From the NCBI RefSeq assembly GCF_011801125.1, contig NZ_CP046171.1:3720001-3784000 (forward strand): a stretch of 64,000 nt of DNA, read 5' to 3'. Positions 1 to 9,651 of this stretch are shown here, in pieces (position 1 is the first letter of the stretch; each line of letters begins with the position of its first letter). This DNA comes from Nocardia brasiliensis (GTDB taxonomy: Bacteria; Actinomycetota; Actinomycetes; Mycobacteriales; Mycobacteriaceae). Position numbers and translations under genes: made by a program. The notes under the pieces are model-generated. The model did no database searches, had not been told where the DNA came from, and saw only the letters and a program-made list of their open reading frames with translations.

Positions 1-2628
1 GGCCTGCTCGGCTACAGCCTGGGGGAGTACACCGCCGCCTGCCTGGCCGGGGTGTTCGACGTCGAGGTCGCGCTGCCGCTGGTGGTGCGGCGCGCGCAAC
101 TCGTCGCCGCCGCCGCACCGGGCGCCATGCTCACCGTCGCGATCGGGTCCGACCGGGTCGCGGACTACCTCGGGCCCGACCTGTCCTGTGCCGCGGTCAA
201 CAGCCCGAACACGGTGGTGTTCGCCGGGACCGAGGCCGCGATCGCCGCGCTCGAGCAGCGTCTTTCGGCCGAGGAGATCGCGGCGCTGCGCGTGCCGACC
301 ACCCGCGCCATGCATTCGCGACTGCTGGAACCGCTGCGTGCGGGATTGCTCGAGCTGTTCGACGGCGTCGAGTTGCGCGCACCGCGGATTCCGTTCGTGT
401 CCAACCTGACCGGGACGTGGATCAGCGACGAACAGGCGTGCGACCCGCACTACTGGGCCGAGCACCTGTGCGCGACGGTCGCGTTCGAGGACGGGGTGCG
501 GACGCTGGCCGGTGCGCAGCCGTGTGTTCTGGTCGACCTCGGTGCCGGTCAACTCGCCAGCTTGGCCGGTCAGACGTTGGCGCACACGGAAGGGGTCGTG
601 GCGCTGCCGACGTTGCGCGCGGCGGCGCTGCGCGATCCGGACGAGCTGGTTGTTGCCCGCACGCTGGGCCGGTTGTGGGCGGCCGGGGTGGCGGTGGACT
701 GGTCCCGCGCCGGGTCGTCGGGCGGGTCGGTTTCGTTGCCGACGTACGCCTTTCAACATCAGCAGTTCTGGCCGGAAGCGGGGGCGAGCGTGTCGGCCCG
801 CGAGCGCGCGGAGACGAGCGTCGAAGCCATCGAGGCGTTCGAGCCGCAGTGGGTCACCGCGCCTGCGGCGCCATCGACCGACCGGCTCGGTCCCTACCTG
901 GTATTCACCGACCCCGACACGTGCGGCGCCGAGCTGGCCCGTCACCTTGTCAAGGCGCTCGACGGCTCCGATGTCGTGACCGTCGCTCCCGGCACGGAAT
1001 TCGCCACGACCACCGCGGGCGGGTATCGGCTCAGGCCGGACGAACCGGCCGACCACGCCGCGTTGCTGCGGGCATTGAGCGAACGGAATCTGCTGCCCCG
1101 CACCGTGGTCCATCTCTGGTCGGTGCGGGGCCCGCACGCCGATCCGCTGTCGGCGGACGGCATCGGCGCGCACCGGCGGTTCGGCTACGACAGCCTGCTG
1201 GCCGCGGCCGGGCCGCTGGGCCGCCACTGCGTCGAGGGCTGCAGGATTCTGGTCGTCACCGACCACGCCCAAGCCTGCGACGCCGAAGACGAGCTGCATC
1301 CCGGCAAGGCGACCGTCACCGGCCCCGCGCTGACCATCGGGCAGGAGTATCCCGGCCTGGCCGTGCGCACCCTGGACGTGGTGACCCCGGCCGAAGACGC
1401 CCTCGGCTCGTGGAGCGAGCTCGCCGATGCGGTGGTGGCCGAATTGGCTTGGGCCGGAACAGACTCCAGCATCGCGCGGCGCGGGCGGCGCAGGCTGGCG
1501 CGGCGTTACCGTCCGCTCACGCTGGACGCGCCGGAGCCCTATGTGCGCGACGGCGGTGTCTACGTCATCACCGGCGGCACCGGGAGTATCGGCCTTCAGG
1601 TCGCCGCCCACCTGACCGCGGCGGCCTCCGGGATCGGACTCGTGCTGCTGGCACGGACGCCGCTGCCGGATCTGGACGACGCGGCCGCGCTCGCTCAGGC
1701 GAGTGACGCGGTGCGCGAGCGGGCCGAGGCGGTGCGCGGGCTGATCCGCGCCGGTGCCCGGGTGCTGGTGCGGGCCTGCGATATCGGGGATCCCGACGCG
1801 ACCGTGGCCGCGATCGCGCACGCCCGCGCGCGGTTCGGCGCGATCGACGGCGTCATCCACGCCGCGGGGGTGCTGTCGCCGGACGCGTTCACCACGATCG
1901 AGCAGACGACACCGCGGCTCAGCGCGGCGCACTTCCGGGCAAAGGTGGACGGCACCGTGGCGCTGGCCGCCGCGCTGCGCGACGAGCGACCCGACTTCGT
2001 CGTGCTGCTCTCCTCGATGTCGGCGGTGCTCGGCGGCATCGGCTTCACCGCCTATGCGGCGGCCAACGCCTTCCAGGATCAGTTCGTCGCCCTGCGCGGC
2101 CTGCCGGGTGGATCGGCTTGGCGCACGGCGTGCTGGGACACCTGGCAGGCGACCGTGCGGCACGGTGGAAAGGCTGGTGTGGCAACGTCATTGGATGAGT
2201 TCTCGTTCGCTGCCGCCGACGCGCTCGCGGTGTTCGACCGGCTGATCGCGGGCGGTCCGCGCCGCGCCGTCGTCGCCGCGGGACAGCTGCACGACCGGGT
2301 CGAGGCGTGGGCGCGGGCCGGTGATCCGTTCGCGGCTCCCGCGGCGTCGGCGGAGGTTTCCGCGCCACCGGAACGGACGATCGAGGACTATCAGCGCAGG
2401 CTCGCACAGCTATGGCAGGCGGCACTCGGCGTCGAGCGGATCGGGCCGCACGAGAACTTCTTCGAGGCCGGCGGCAACTCGCTGGTCGGACTGCAGCTGA
2501 TCAACGCGATCAAGAAGCAGTTCCGCGCCGTCGTCCCGACCGTCGCGCTGTTCGAAGCCCCCACGGTCGCCGAGATGGCCGACTACCTACTCGCCGCGAC
2601 CGCCCCGGAAAGGAAGTCACGGACATGA
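1..2628 (+). CDS. Type I polyketide synthase, C-terminal part (AT-KR-ACP), 5' end outside window
   Basis: The frame is open from base 1, so the N-terminus (probably a ketosynthase) lies outside the window. Visible residues 1-240 are an acyltransferase domain: the nucleophile elbow GYSLGEY is at residues 4-10 and the downstream RAMHS block resembles malonyl-type enzymes. A linker and a ketoreductase follow, with the NADPH loop TGGTGSIG near residue 525 and the SSMSA and YAAAN catalytic region near 670-690. The carrier domain carries GGNSL with phosphopantetheine Ser827. There is no dehydratase, enoylreductase or thioesterase, so the chain is handed on or released elsewhere. The stop overlaps the start of the next gene (ATGA). 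The AT motif style resembles NRPS-PKS hybrid systems; whether this AT takes malonyl-CoA or the hydroxymalonyl-ACP made next door cannot be decided by eye. Confidence 0.93.
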   Translation, partial: GLLGYSLGEYTAACLAGVFDVEVALPLVVRRAQLVAAAAPGAMLTVAIGSDRVADYLGPDLSCAAVNSPNTVVFAGTEAAIAALEQRLSAEEIAALRVPTTRAMHSRLLEPLRAGLLELFDGVELRAPRIPFVSNLTGTWISDEQACDPHYWAEHLCATVAFEDGVRTLAGAQPCVLVDLGAGQLASLAGQTLAHTEGVVALPTLRAAALRDPDELVVARTLGRLWAAGVAVDWSRAGSSGGSVSLPTYAFQHQQFWPEAGASVSARERAETSVEAIEAFEPQWVTAPAAPSTDRLGPYLVFTDPDTCGAELARHLVKALDGSDVVTVAPGTEFATTTAGGYRLRPDEPADHAALLRALSERNLLPRTVVHLWSVRGPHADPLSADGIGAHRRFGYDSLLAAAGPLGRHCVEGCRILVVTDHAQACDAEDELHPGKATVTGPALTIGQEYPGLAVRTLDVVTPAEDALGSWSELADAVVAELAWAGTDSSIARRGRRRLARRYRPLTLDAPEPYVRDGGVYVITGGTGSIGLQVAAHLTAAASGIGLVLLARTPLPDLDDAAALAQASDAVRERAEAVRGLIRAGARVLVRACDIGDPDATVAAIAHARARFGAIDGVIHAAGVLSPDAFTTIEQTTPRLSAAHFRAKVDGTVALAAALRDERPDFVVLLSSMSAVLGGIGFTAYAAANAFQDQFVALRGLPGGSAWRTACWDTWQATVRHGGKAGVATSLDEFSFAAADALAVFDRLIAGGPRRAVVAAGQLHDRVEAWARAGDPFAAPAASAEVSAPPERTIEDYQRRLAQLWQAALGVERIGPHENFFEAGGNSLVGLQLINAIKKQFRAVVPTVALFEAPTVAEMADYLLAATAPERKSRT

Positions 2629-3467
2629 AGTTGCTCGGAGTCATCGGTGCGGGCGTGATGGGCAGCGGGCTCGCGCAAGACCTTGCCGCACATGGGTTTT
2701 CCGTCGTACTCGTCGACCGTTCGGCAGCGCAGCTGGACCGCGCCAGGGACGAGGTGCTGCGCTACTACCGCACCGGCCGCCTGTTCGGCCACGACACCGA
2801 GAAATACGGTGACCTGACCGAGCGGGTGAGTTACACGACCGATATCGCCGAGGTGGGCGCGGCCGAGTTCGTCATCGAGAACATCACCGAGAACTGGGCG
2901 CTCAAGGCCGAGGTCTACGCCGAGCTGGACCAGATCTGTGCGCCGGAAACGATTTTCGCGGCGAATACCTCGTGCATCCCGATCACCAAGATCGGCGGCG
3001 CGACCAGCAGGCCCGACCGGGTGCTCGGCATGCATTTCATGAATCCGGTGCCGATGAAGTCCACGGTGGAGGTCATCCGCGGCTGGCATACCGCCGAGAC
3101 CACCATCGAGGCCGCGCAAGAGCTGCTCGCCGCCCTCGGCAAGCGGGGCATCGTCGTCAACGACATGCCGGGATTCGTGTCCAATCGCGTGTTGATGCTG
3201 ATGGTCAACGAGGCGATATTCCTGCTGCAGGACGGCGTGGCGGGTGCGGCCGAGGTCGACGAGATCTTCCGCTCCTGTTTCGGGCACGCCTCGGGTCCGC
3301 TGGAGACCGCGGATCTGATCGGGCTCGACACCATTCTCTACAGCATCGAAGGACTCCAGGAGTTCTACGGCGACAGCAAGTATCGGCCCTGTCCGCTGCT
3401 GAAGAAGATGGTCGACGCCGGACTGCACGGCCGTAAAACCGGCCAGGGCTTCTTCTCGTATGCATGA
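2625..3467 (+). CDS. 3-hydroxyacyl-CoA dehydrogenase family protein, FkbK-like (hydroxymalonyl-ACP pathway)
   Basis: This 280-residue protein starts with a Rossmann fold (GAGVMGSG near residue 8) and has the HFMNPVP and [10 protein letters not shown] blocks of the 3-hydroxyacyl-CoA dehydrogenase family. In the methoxymalonyl and hydroxymalonyl pathways this family oxidises the glyceryl group on a carrier protein at C3. Here it is followed by a stand-alone ACP, an acyl-CoA dehydrogenase and an FkbH-like HAD protein, which is the full FkbK/J/I/H set and makes fatty-acid beta-oxidation unlikely. The ATG overlaps the PKS stop and is preceded by AAAGGAAG, so it is translationally coupled to the PKS. 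Confidence 0.9.
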   Translation: MKLLGVIGAGVMGSGLAQDLAAHGFSVVLVDRSAAQLDRARDEVLRYYRTGRLFGHDTEKYGDLTERVSYTTDIAEVGAAEFVIENITENWALKAEVYAELDQICAPETIFAANTSCIPITKIGGATSRPDRVLGMHFMNPVPMKSTVEVIRGWHTAETTIEAAQELLAALGKRGIVVNDMPGFVSNRVLMLMVNEAIFLLQDGVAGAAEVDEIFRSCFGHASGPLETADLIGLDTILYSIEGLQEFYGDSKYRPCPLLKKMVDAGLHGRKTGQGFFSYA

Positions 3468-3518
3468 GTAGCCGCCCGCCCCAAGCCGTTTCGCCCCCGA
3501 ACCGACAGGACCGCAGAC

Positions 3519-3782
3519 ATGTTCTCCGATGCCCGTGCCGAACTCCACGAATTCGTCGCCAAACGCTTCCCCGCCGGTGAACTCCAGGATGATCGCGACA
3601 TCTTCGAAAGCGGCTTCGTCAACTCGCTGTTCGCGATGGAGCTGGTCATGTTCATCGAGCAGCGGCTGGGCGAGCGCATACCGAACGATGAACTGACACT
3701 GGACAATTTCCGCACGGTGGACCGGATGCTGGCGCTGGTCAGCCGACTCGGCGGCCGGGATGCGGCGACCGAGGTGGCGTGA
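3519..3782 (+). CDS. Stand-alone acyl carrier protein, FkbJ/ZmaD-like
   Basis: This 87-residue carrier protein has the phosphopantetheine serine at residue 36 in the motif GFVNSLFAMEL, a variant of the usual DSL that is common in ACPs of methoxymalonyl and hydroxymalonyl pathways. In those systems the FkbH-type enzyme loads the glyceryl group onto this ACP, the two dehydrogenases oxidise it, and the resulting extender unit is delivered to a PKS AT domain. The start ATG follows ACAGGA by 8 nt. The stop overlaps the start region of the acyl-CoA dehydrogenase. The Sfp-type transferase encoded at 6744 is the likely activating enzyme. Confidence 0.9.
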   Translation: MFSDARAELHEFVAKRFPAGELQDDRDIFESGFVNSLFAMELVMFIEQRLGERIPNDELTLDNFRTVDRMLALVSRLGGRDAATEVA

Positions 3783-4906
3783 TGATGGCGCGGGCCGAAC
3801 TCACCGCTTTCGTCGACGAGGTGGTGGCGCCGCGGGCCGGCGAGTTCGATCGGGCGGGCCGGATCGACGCGAAGCTGGTGACCGAGTTCGCCGCCCGCGG
3901 GCTATGGGGTGCGGTGCTGCCGGAGGCCGAGGGCGGCACCGGCACGGGCATGACCGCGCTTGCCGAACTGCACGAGGAGATCGGTCGCGGCTGCGCGGCC
4001 ATGCGCAGCCTGCTCACCGTGCACTCGATGGTGCTCTACGCGCTGGATCGCTGGGGCAGCGAGGCGATGAAGCGGCGCTGGAAGGCCGACATGGTGGTGG
4101 GTGCCGCGCTCGGCGCGTTCTGTCTCACCGAGCCGGAAGCCGGGAGCGATTTCGCGGCACTGCGGGCCACTGCCGTGCGCACAGGGGACGGGTGGGTGCT
4201 CAACGGGCACAAACTGTGGGTCACCGGTGGCCAACTCGCCGACGTACTGCTCGTGTTCGCCCGGACCGGGCAGGGCCCGGCGGCCTTCTTGGTTGACGCC
4301 GCCGAGCCGGGTGTCCGCCGCCGCCCGGTCGAGCACGTCACCGGCACCCGCGGCAGTCAGGTCGCCGAGATCGTTTTCGACGAGTGCCGGGTGTGCCCGG
4401 ACGCGCTGATCGGGCCCGAGGGAATGGGACTGGCCATCGCCACCGGCGTGCTCGACATCGGCCGGTTCAGCGTGGCGGCCGGCTGCGTCGGCCTGCTCCA
4501 GGCCTGCCTGGAAGCCTGTGTGCGGCACGCGAACACCCGCAGGCAAGGCGGCGCGCTGTTGCGCGAACACCAACTGGTGCAGCAGATGATCTCCACCATC
4601 GCGACCGCCACCAGGGCGGCGCGGCTCATGGTATGGCAGGCCGCCCGGCTGAAGGACGCGGGCAGCCCCGACACGATCATGGCGACCTGCATGGCCAAAC
4701 AGTTCGCCGCGACCGCGGCGGTGTCGGCCGCCAACGACGCGGTGCAGCTGCACGGCGCGCATGGCTGCAGCGACGAGTACCCGGTCGCGCGCTATCTGCG
4801 TGACGCCAAGGTCATGGAGATCATCGAGGGCAGCACCCAGCTGCAACATGTCTTGATCGCCACCGACGCGTGCCTGAACCAGGCCCGGGTCGTCGCCATT
4901 GATTGA
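3782..4906 (+). CDS. Acyl-CoA dehydrogenase family protein, FkbI-like
   Basis: This is an FAD-dependent acyl-CoA dehydrogenase fold of about 374 residues. It has the LTEPEAGSD flavin-binding block near residue 118, a WVTGG block in the beta domain, and the C-terminal QLHGAHG and IIEGSTQ helices. In hydroxymalonyl-ACP formation this member oxidises the aldehyde or alcohol carbon of the glyceryl-ACP towards the carboxylate; that role is assigned from family and context. Candidate starts are GTG 3779 and ATG 3782 and 3785. ATG 3782 is chosen because it shares a base with the ACP stop. Confidence 0.88.
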   Translation: MMARAELTAFVDEVVAPRAGEFDRAGRIDAKLVTEFAARGLWGAVLPEAEGGTGTGMTALAELHEEIGRGCAAMRSLLTVHSMVLYALDRWGSEAMKRRWKADMVVGAALGAFCLTEPEAGSDFAALRATAVRTGDGWVLNGHKLWVTGGQLADVLLVFARTGQGPAAFLVDAAEPGVRRRPVEHVTGTRGSQVAEIVFDECRVCPDALIGPEGMGLAIATGVLDIGRFSVAAGCVGLLQACLEACVRHANTRRQGGALLREHQLVQQMISTIATATRAARLMVWQAARLKDAGSPDTIMATCMAKQFAATAAVSAANDAVQLHGAHGCSDEYPVARYLRDAKVMEIIEGSTQLQHVLIATDACLNQARVVAID

Positions 4907-4942
4907 TGCCGACCGGATCTGCGCAGCGGGAAGGGGAATTCG

Positions 4943-6010
4943 ATGAACGCCGAGGTGCGCAAGCGCCCCCGTCAGATCAAATGCGTGGTCTGGGATCTCG
5001 ACCACACGCTCTGGGACGGTGTGCTGCTCGAGCAGGCCACCGTCACCGACCTCAAGCCCGGTGTCCGGGACGTCCTGGCCACGTTGGACGAGCGCGGCAT
5101 CCTGCATTCGATCGCCAGCCGCAACGATCCGCAACTCGCGCTCGCGAAACTGACCGAGCTCGGGATCGCGGAGTACTTCCTGCACCCGCAGATCGGTTGG
5201 GACAACAAATCCGCCTCGGTCGCCGCGGTCGCCGCGCGGCTCGATATCGGGATCGATACCCTCGCGTTCGTCGACGACCAGGCGATGGAGCGGGACGAGG
5301 TCGCGTTCGCCCATCCCGAGGTGTTGTGCGTCGACGCCGAAGACATTGCGTCCCTGCTGCATCGGCCGGAGTTCCAGCCCCGGCATGTGACGGCGGACTC
5401 GCGGCGGCGCAGGCACATGTATCGGGCGGGCATCGAGCGCGCCGCGGCCGAGCAGCAATTTCCCGGCACCAACGAAGAGTTCCTCGCCACCCTCGACATG
5501 CGCTTCCGGATCAGCCCGGCCGGGCCTGCGGATATCGGGCGTGCCGAGGAACTCGTCGTGCGAACCAACCAGCTGAATTCGACCGGGATCATGTACTCGG
5601 CCGAGGAACTGGCCGCGTGCGCCGACTCCGACGAATACCTGCTGCTGATGGCCGAACTCGAGGACCGGTACGGCACCTACGGGCAGGTCGGTCTCGCGCT
5701 GGTACAGCGCGGCGAACAGCAGTGGCGGCTGAAGCTGCTGCTGATGTCGTGCCGCGTCATCTCCCGTGGGGTCGGCACCGTACTGCTGAACCACGTGCTC
5801 CGGCTCGCGCAGGCCGAAGGCGTCGGCCTGCTCGCCGAATACGTTGCCACGGAACGGAATCGCATCATGTACATCACCTATCGCTTCGCCGGTTTCACCG
5901 AGGCGGGCACCAGCGACGGCGTCACGCTGCTGGCTGCGTCGAGCGAGCCGCCGCCCCCGCCGCCGCCCTATCTGACGGTCGAGACCGTCGCCGCGGGGGT
6001 CGGTCGATGA
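4943..6010 (+). CDS. FkbH-like HAD-superfamily glyceryl transferase/phosphatase
   Basis: The 355-residue protein begins with a HAD phosphatase motif, WDLDHTLWDG, with the aspartate pair at residues 18 and 20. It continues into the C-terminal half typical of FkbH proteins, including the conserved MSCRV block near residue 269. FkbH proteins take 1,3-bisphosphoglycerate, remove phosphate and transfer the D-glyceryl group to a dedicated ACP, the first step to methoxymalonyl- or hydroxymalonyl-ACP. A run of seven prolines near the C-terminus is unusual and probably a flexible tail. A GGGGA ribosome site precedes the ATG. The stop overlaps the thioesterase start (ATGA). Confidence 0.92.
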   Translation: MNAEVRKRPRQIKCVVWDLDHTLWDGVLLEQATVTDLKPGVRDVLATLDERGILHSIASRNDPQLALAKLTELGIAEYFLHPQIGWDNKSASVAAVAARLDIGIDTLAFVDDQAMERDEVAFAHPEVLCVDAEDIASLLHRPEFQPRHVTADSRRRRHMYRAGIERAAAEQQFPGTNEEFLATLDMRFRISPAGPADIGRAEELVVRTNQLNSTGIMYSAEELAACADSDEYLLLMAELEDRYGTYGQVGLALVQRGEQQWRLKLLLMSCRVISRGVGTVLLNHVLRLAQAEGVGLLAEYVATERNRIMYITYRFAGFTEAGTSDGVTLLAASSEPPPPPPPYLTVETVAAGVGR

Positions 6011-6765
6011 GCGCCCCGACGATCGCCGCGGGCAAGTGGATGCCCTACCCGGGGACCGGCGCCGCTGCGGTCACGCTGTACTGCCTGCCGCACGCCGGGG
6101 CAGGCGCCTCGACCTACCTGCCGTGGCGTAAGCAGTTGCGACCCGAGCTCGACGTGGTTCCATTGCAGCCGCCCGGCCGGGAACTGCGGATGCGCGACGA
6201 GCCGTTCGAGGACCTCGGTGCACTGCTCGACGATTTGCTCGCGGTGATGGACGGCGGATGGCAGGAGCCGTTCGCACTGTTCGGGCACAGCCTCGGCGCG
6301 CTGGTGGCCTACGAGCTGGCGCGCCGCCTCGCGGCGGGCGCCGGGCCGCGTCCGACACACCTGATCGTGTCCGGACGTCGTGCGCCACAGCACCCTTCGC
6401 GGCTGCCGTGGGTGCGCATGGCCTCGGAGCAGACGCTGCTCGAGATCGTGCACCGGCTCGGCGGCACCCCCGACGAGGTGCTGGCGGACGAGCAGATGCG
6501 GGCCCAGGTGCTCGCGCTGACGCGCGCCGACCTCGGCGTCGATCAGACCTACCGGTATCGGCCACAGCCGCGGCTGGACGTGCCGATCACGGTGCTCAGC
6601 GGGACCGAAGACGTGCACGTCACCATGGCCGACCTCGAACCGTGGGCCGAATGTGGTTGCGCCGGCGTGGATATCCGGCTGGTGCCCGGCGGGCACTTCT
6701 TCCCGGTGACGCACCGCGACGCGGTGCTGCGGGAGGTGCGGCAATGTCTGATCGGTGCACCGTGA
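6007..6765 (+). CDS. Type II thioesterase (alpha/beta hydrolase)
   Basis: The protein has 252 residues, the usual length for stand-alone thioesterases of PKS/NRPS clusters. The opening YCLPHAGAGAS block forms the oxyanion region, the nucleophile Ser95 sits in GHSLGA, and the GGHFF block near the C-terminus holds the catalytic histidine. Such enzymes remove stalled or wrong acyl groups from carrier domains; release of the final product is also possible because the visible PKS lacks its own thioesterase. ATG overlaps the FkbH-like stop. The 3' end overlaps the phosphopantetheinyl transferase by 22 nt. Confidence 0.92.
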   Translation: MSAPTIAAGKWMPYPGTGAAAVTLYCLPHAGAGASTYLPWRKQLRPELDVVPLQPPGRELRMRDEPFEDLGALLDDLLAVMDGGWQEPFALFGHSLGALVAYELARRLAAGAGPRPTHLIVSGRRAPQHPSRLPWVRMASEQTLLEIVHRLGGTPDEVLADEQMRAQVLALTRADLGVDQTYRYRPQPRLDVPITVLSGTEDVHVTMADLEPWAECGCAGVDIRLVPGGHFFPVTHRDAVLREVRQCLIGAP

Positions 6766-7502
6766 GCGGGGGCACGACCGCGCGCCGGATGATCGCGGAA
6801 GACGATGTCGAGCTGTGGTGGACGCCGCTGACGGGGGAGTGCACGGCGCAGGATCGGCACGTGCTGTCGGCCGCGGAACTCGAGCGCAGCACCCGATTCG
6901 GTGCCGCGCGGTTCACCGGTGATTTCATCCGGATCCGGGCCGCGCTGCGACGGGTGCTCGCCGCGTACACCGGGGCCGCCGCCGAGGCGCTGGAGTTCAC
7001 CGCCGGGGAGTACGGCAAGCCCGAATTGACCGGGTACACAGTGCCGTTCAATCTCTCGCACACCACGGGTCGCGCGGTCATCGCGGTGGCGGGCGCGGGC
7101 GCGGTCGGGGTCGACCTCGAGTCGCTGGACGCCGACTTCGATCAGGACGGGCTCACGGCCCGCGTGCTCACCCGAAGCGAAGCCGAGCGCGTCGGCACCG
7201 ACCGGCGGCGCTTCCTGCAGCACTGGGTGGCGAAGGAAAGCTATCTGAAATGGCTGGGCAACGGCCTGACGATCGCGCCCGACACCCTCGAGCTCGGTGT
7301 CGACGCACACGGCCACACGGTGGTGACCGGTGTCGACGGGGTCGACCTGCCGACCGGTTACGTCCATCGATTCGGCCTGAGTTCGCGGCACGTCGGGGCG
7401 TTCGTCGGTCATCGGCCGGTCCGGCGCTTTCCACTGCGGCGCGCCGAATCAGTCGGCGCGAGCGCATATTTCGGTCGTCGTAGCGCAGGAGTACAAGCAT
7501 GA
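6744..7502 (+). CDS. Sfp-type 4'-phosphopantetheinyl transferase
   Basis: This 252-residue protein carries both signature motifs: GVDLES near residue 121 (magnesium-binding acidic residue) and WVAKESYLKWLGNGL from residue 161, with the Lys and Glu of the WxxKE core. It transfers phosphopantetheine from CoA to the serines of carrier domains. Substrates in this window include the PKS ACP, the stand-alone ACP and the carrier domain of the carboxylic acid reductase at 11506. The start lies inside the thioesterase gene and the stop overlaps the FAAL start, so expression is tied to the cluster. Confidence 0.93.
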   Translation: MSDRCTVSGGTTARRMIAEDDVELWWTPLTGECTAQDRHVLSAAELERSTRFGAARFTGDFIRIRAALRRVLAAYTGAAAEALEFTAGEYGKPELTGYTVPFNLSHTTGRAVIAVAGAGAVGVDLESLDADFDQDGLTARVLTRSEAERVGTDRRRFLQHWVAKESYLKWLGNGLTIAPDTLELGVDAHGHTVVTGVDGVDLPTGYVHRFGLSSRHVGAFVGHRPVRRFPLRRAESVGASAYFGRRSAGVQA

Positions 7503-9214
7503 CAACCTTCTTCCCGGTAGAGCCGGTCACCCTCGTGCAGATGCTCACCATGCGGGCCGCAGCCAGACCGGACGACGTGCGGTTCCGGCATCTCGGTGAC
7601 GGTGACGAGGTCAGCGCGGCAATGACTTTCGCGGATCTGGATCGGGCGGCCCGAGCCGTTGCCGCGCATTTGGCGACGCTCACCCGGCCCGGGGAGCGGG
7701 CGCTGCTGCTCTACGCCCCCGGGCTGGAGTTCGTGGTCGCCTTCTACGGCTGTCTCTATGCGGGTGTGGTCGCGGTGCCGGTGGCCCCGCCGCAGCCGAA
7801 CAAGCTGGCCGACTCGCTGGCCCGGCTGGCGGCCATCACTGCCAATTCCGGTGCCGGTCTGCTGCTCACCGGCGCGGAGATCGAGCCGCTGCTGACACCG
7901 GTGCTGGCGCAGACCGACGGGCTCGCGCAGCTGCGCACGGTGGTCACCGATCGCATAGACTCCGCGGGAGCCGATCGGTACCGCGACCCGGGCATCACCG
8001 CCGATACCATTGCGCACCTGCAATATTCGTCCGGCTCGACCGGCGAACCGAAGGGGGTCGTGCTCACCCACGGCAACGTGCTCGCCAATCTGCGATTGGT
8101 CACCGGGGAGATCGGCGCCGGGGTGGGCGTGGCGTGGTTGCCGACCTTCCACGACATGGGCCTGCTCAGCATGGTGACCTATCCGGTGTACAGCGATTCT
8201 TCGGTGATCAGCATGTCGCCCTTGGCTTTTGTGCAACGGCCCGCGCGCTGGATCGCGGCGATGTCCCGGTTCGGCGCCACGCACACCGTGGCACCGAACT
8301 TCTCGTTCGCGCTCGCGGTGCGGCGGGTACCGGCCGAGCGGGTCGGGCAGTACGACCTGTCCCCACTGCGAGTGGCGCTCTGCGGGGCCGAACCGGTCCG
8401 AGCGGACACGATGCTCGCCTTCGCCGAGCATTTCCGCGGCGCGGGTTTCGATGCCGCGAGCCTGTTTCCCTGCTACGGCCTGGCCGAGGCCACGCTGCTG
8501 GTGACCGGTGGCCCCCGCGGCAGCGGCCTCACCACCGTCGAGGTGGACCCGACCGCGCTCGCCAAGGGGCGGGTGGAGCCGGTGCCCAGCGGCGGCCGCA
8601 AGCTGGTGGCCAGCGGCGCGCTCAACGACGCCTACGAATTCGTCCTGGCCGATCCCGACACGCTCGCCCCGCTGCCCGCCGGTCAGGTCGGCGAGATCTG
8701 TTTGCGCGGTGACAGTGTCGGGGCCAGATACTGGGACGCGCCGGAGGCTACCGCCGAGACCTTCGCCATAACCGTCCCCGGCCGTGCCGGAACCTTCTTG
8801 CGCACCGGCGATCTCGGGTTCGTGCACGATGGCCAGCTGTACGTCACCGGCCGGCGCAAGGACCTGATCATCATCGACGGGTACAACCACTACCCGTCCG
8901 ACCTGGAGGCCACCGCGATGGACAGCCATCCGGCCCTACGCCCCGATCGCTGCGCGGCGTTCCAGGTCGTCGACGCCGACGAGCCCGCGCTGGTCCTGGT
9001 CGCCGAACTGAACCGCGACCACCCGGCCGACGCCGTGGCCAGGGCCGAGATCGTCACGGCGGTCCGGCACGCGATCGGCGAACATCACGGCCTGCGGCTC
9101 ACCGACGTAGTCCTGATCAGGCCCGGCTCGATCCCGCTCACCTCCAGCGGCAAGGTCCGGCGCTATGCGGTGCGCGAGCGCTACCGCGACAACGCCCTGT
9201 CGCCGTTGTCCTGA
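7499..9214 (+). CDS. Fatty acyl-AMP ligase (FAAL), FadD-like
   Basis: This is a 571-residue ANL-superfamily adenylating enzyme. The AMP-binding loop YSSGSTGEPKG is at about residue 176, the acidic GDLGF block follows, and the C-terminal hinge GRRKDLIIIDG precedes YNHYPSDLE, wording typical of FAALs rather than CoA ligases. FAALs activate a fatty acid as acyl-adenylate and load it directly onto a PKS or NRPS carrier domain, so a lipid starter unit is likely. GCAGGAG lies before the ATG, which overlaps the previous stop. A hairpin follows 2 nt after the stop and probably ends the operon. Confidence 0.92.
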   Translation: MTTFFPVEPVTLVQMLTMRAAARPDDVRFRHLGDGDEVSAAMTFADLDRAARAVAAHLATLTRPGERALLLYAPGLEFVVAFYGCLYAGVVAVPVAPPQPNKLADSLARLAAITANSGAGLLLTGAEIEPLLTPVLAQTDGLAQLRTVVTDRIDSAGADRYRDPGITADTIAHLQYSSGSTGEPKGVVLTHGNVLANLRLVTGEIGAGVGVAWLPTFHDMGLLSMVTYPVYSDSSVISMSPLAFVQRPARWIAAMSRFGATHTVAPNFSFALAVRRVPAERVGQYDLSPLRVALCGAEPVRADTMLAFAEHFRGAGFDAASLFPCYGLAEATLLVTGGPRGSGLTTVEVDPTALAKGRVEPVPSGGRKLVASGALNDAYEFVLADPDTLAPLPAGQVGEICLRGDSVGARYWDAPEATAETFAITVPGRAGTFLRTGDLGFVHDGQLYVTGRRKDLIIIDGYNHYPSDLEATAMDSHPALRPDRCAAFQVVDADEPALVLVAELNRDHPADAVARAEIVTAVRHAIGEHHGLRLTDVVLIRPGSIPLTSSGKVRRYAVRERYRDNALSPLS

Positions 9215-9651
9215 CCGAGATCCCCCCCGGCACAGCAGGGGATCTCACTTCGCTCGCCGTCGCCGCCGCGTTCCTGGCCGCCGGGCGGCGCAACGAGATC
9301 GGCCGTGCCACTGCCGCGGTCGCCACTTCCGTCGTGTTGTCCGCGGTTGTCGCGGGGGTCGTGGCGGTTGCCGCGCTCCCCGCGGATGCGACGGCGGACT
9401 GATGTCGCACGCGTGCGAATTCTTGGCAGTGGCCATGACACGGTTCGCAGGCTGATCTATCTGGGCCTGCGATGCGCCTGCCGGACCGGCGGTTGCGCGC
9501 GTCACGATCTCGGACAGCTCTTCGCTAACTCGGCCCTCGGCGAGGTTGAAGCTTGTACTGTCACTGGCAGATCGGATGCACCCTGTCAACATCCCACCGC
9601 CGCTGGCCGGCGGAGCCCCGCTGTTCGCGTTCGCTGAGGAGCCGAAAAACC
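9215..9651 (+). other. 437-base gap with a coding-like remnant
   Basis: No complete gene is visible. One + strand frame (codons from 9214 to a TGA at 9400-9402) has coding-like third positions and translates to a hydrophobic alanine/valine-rich tail ending DATAD. It has no start codon outside the FAAL gene. It may be the end of a lost membrane-protein gene. The rest (9403-9651) should hold the promoter of the methyltransferase gene, whose ribosome site GAGGAG is at 9635-9640. Confidence 0.4.
9217..9246 (+). terminator. Hairpin after the PKS operon
   Basis: A perfect 9-bp stem (GAGATCCCC at 9217-9225 with GGGGATCTC at 9238-9246) and a 12-nt loop start 2 nt after the FAAL stop. There is no T-run, as is common in actinomycetes. 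Confidence 0.6.

Noticed and set aside
2625..6010. Methoxymalonyl-ACP pathway
   Set aside because: The O-methyltransferase needed for methylation is not among the visible genes; hydroxymalonyl-ACP is the safer reading, though the gene could lie outside the window.
4903..6765. Long + strand frame read as one 620-residue protein
   Set aside because: Its first 368 codons are an arginine-rich shadow of the FkbH-like gene in another frame; only the last 252 residues, from ATG 6007, are a real protein (thioesterase).
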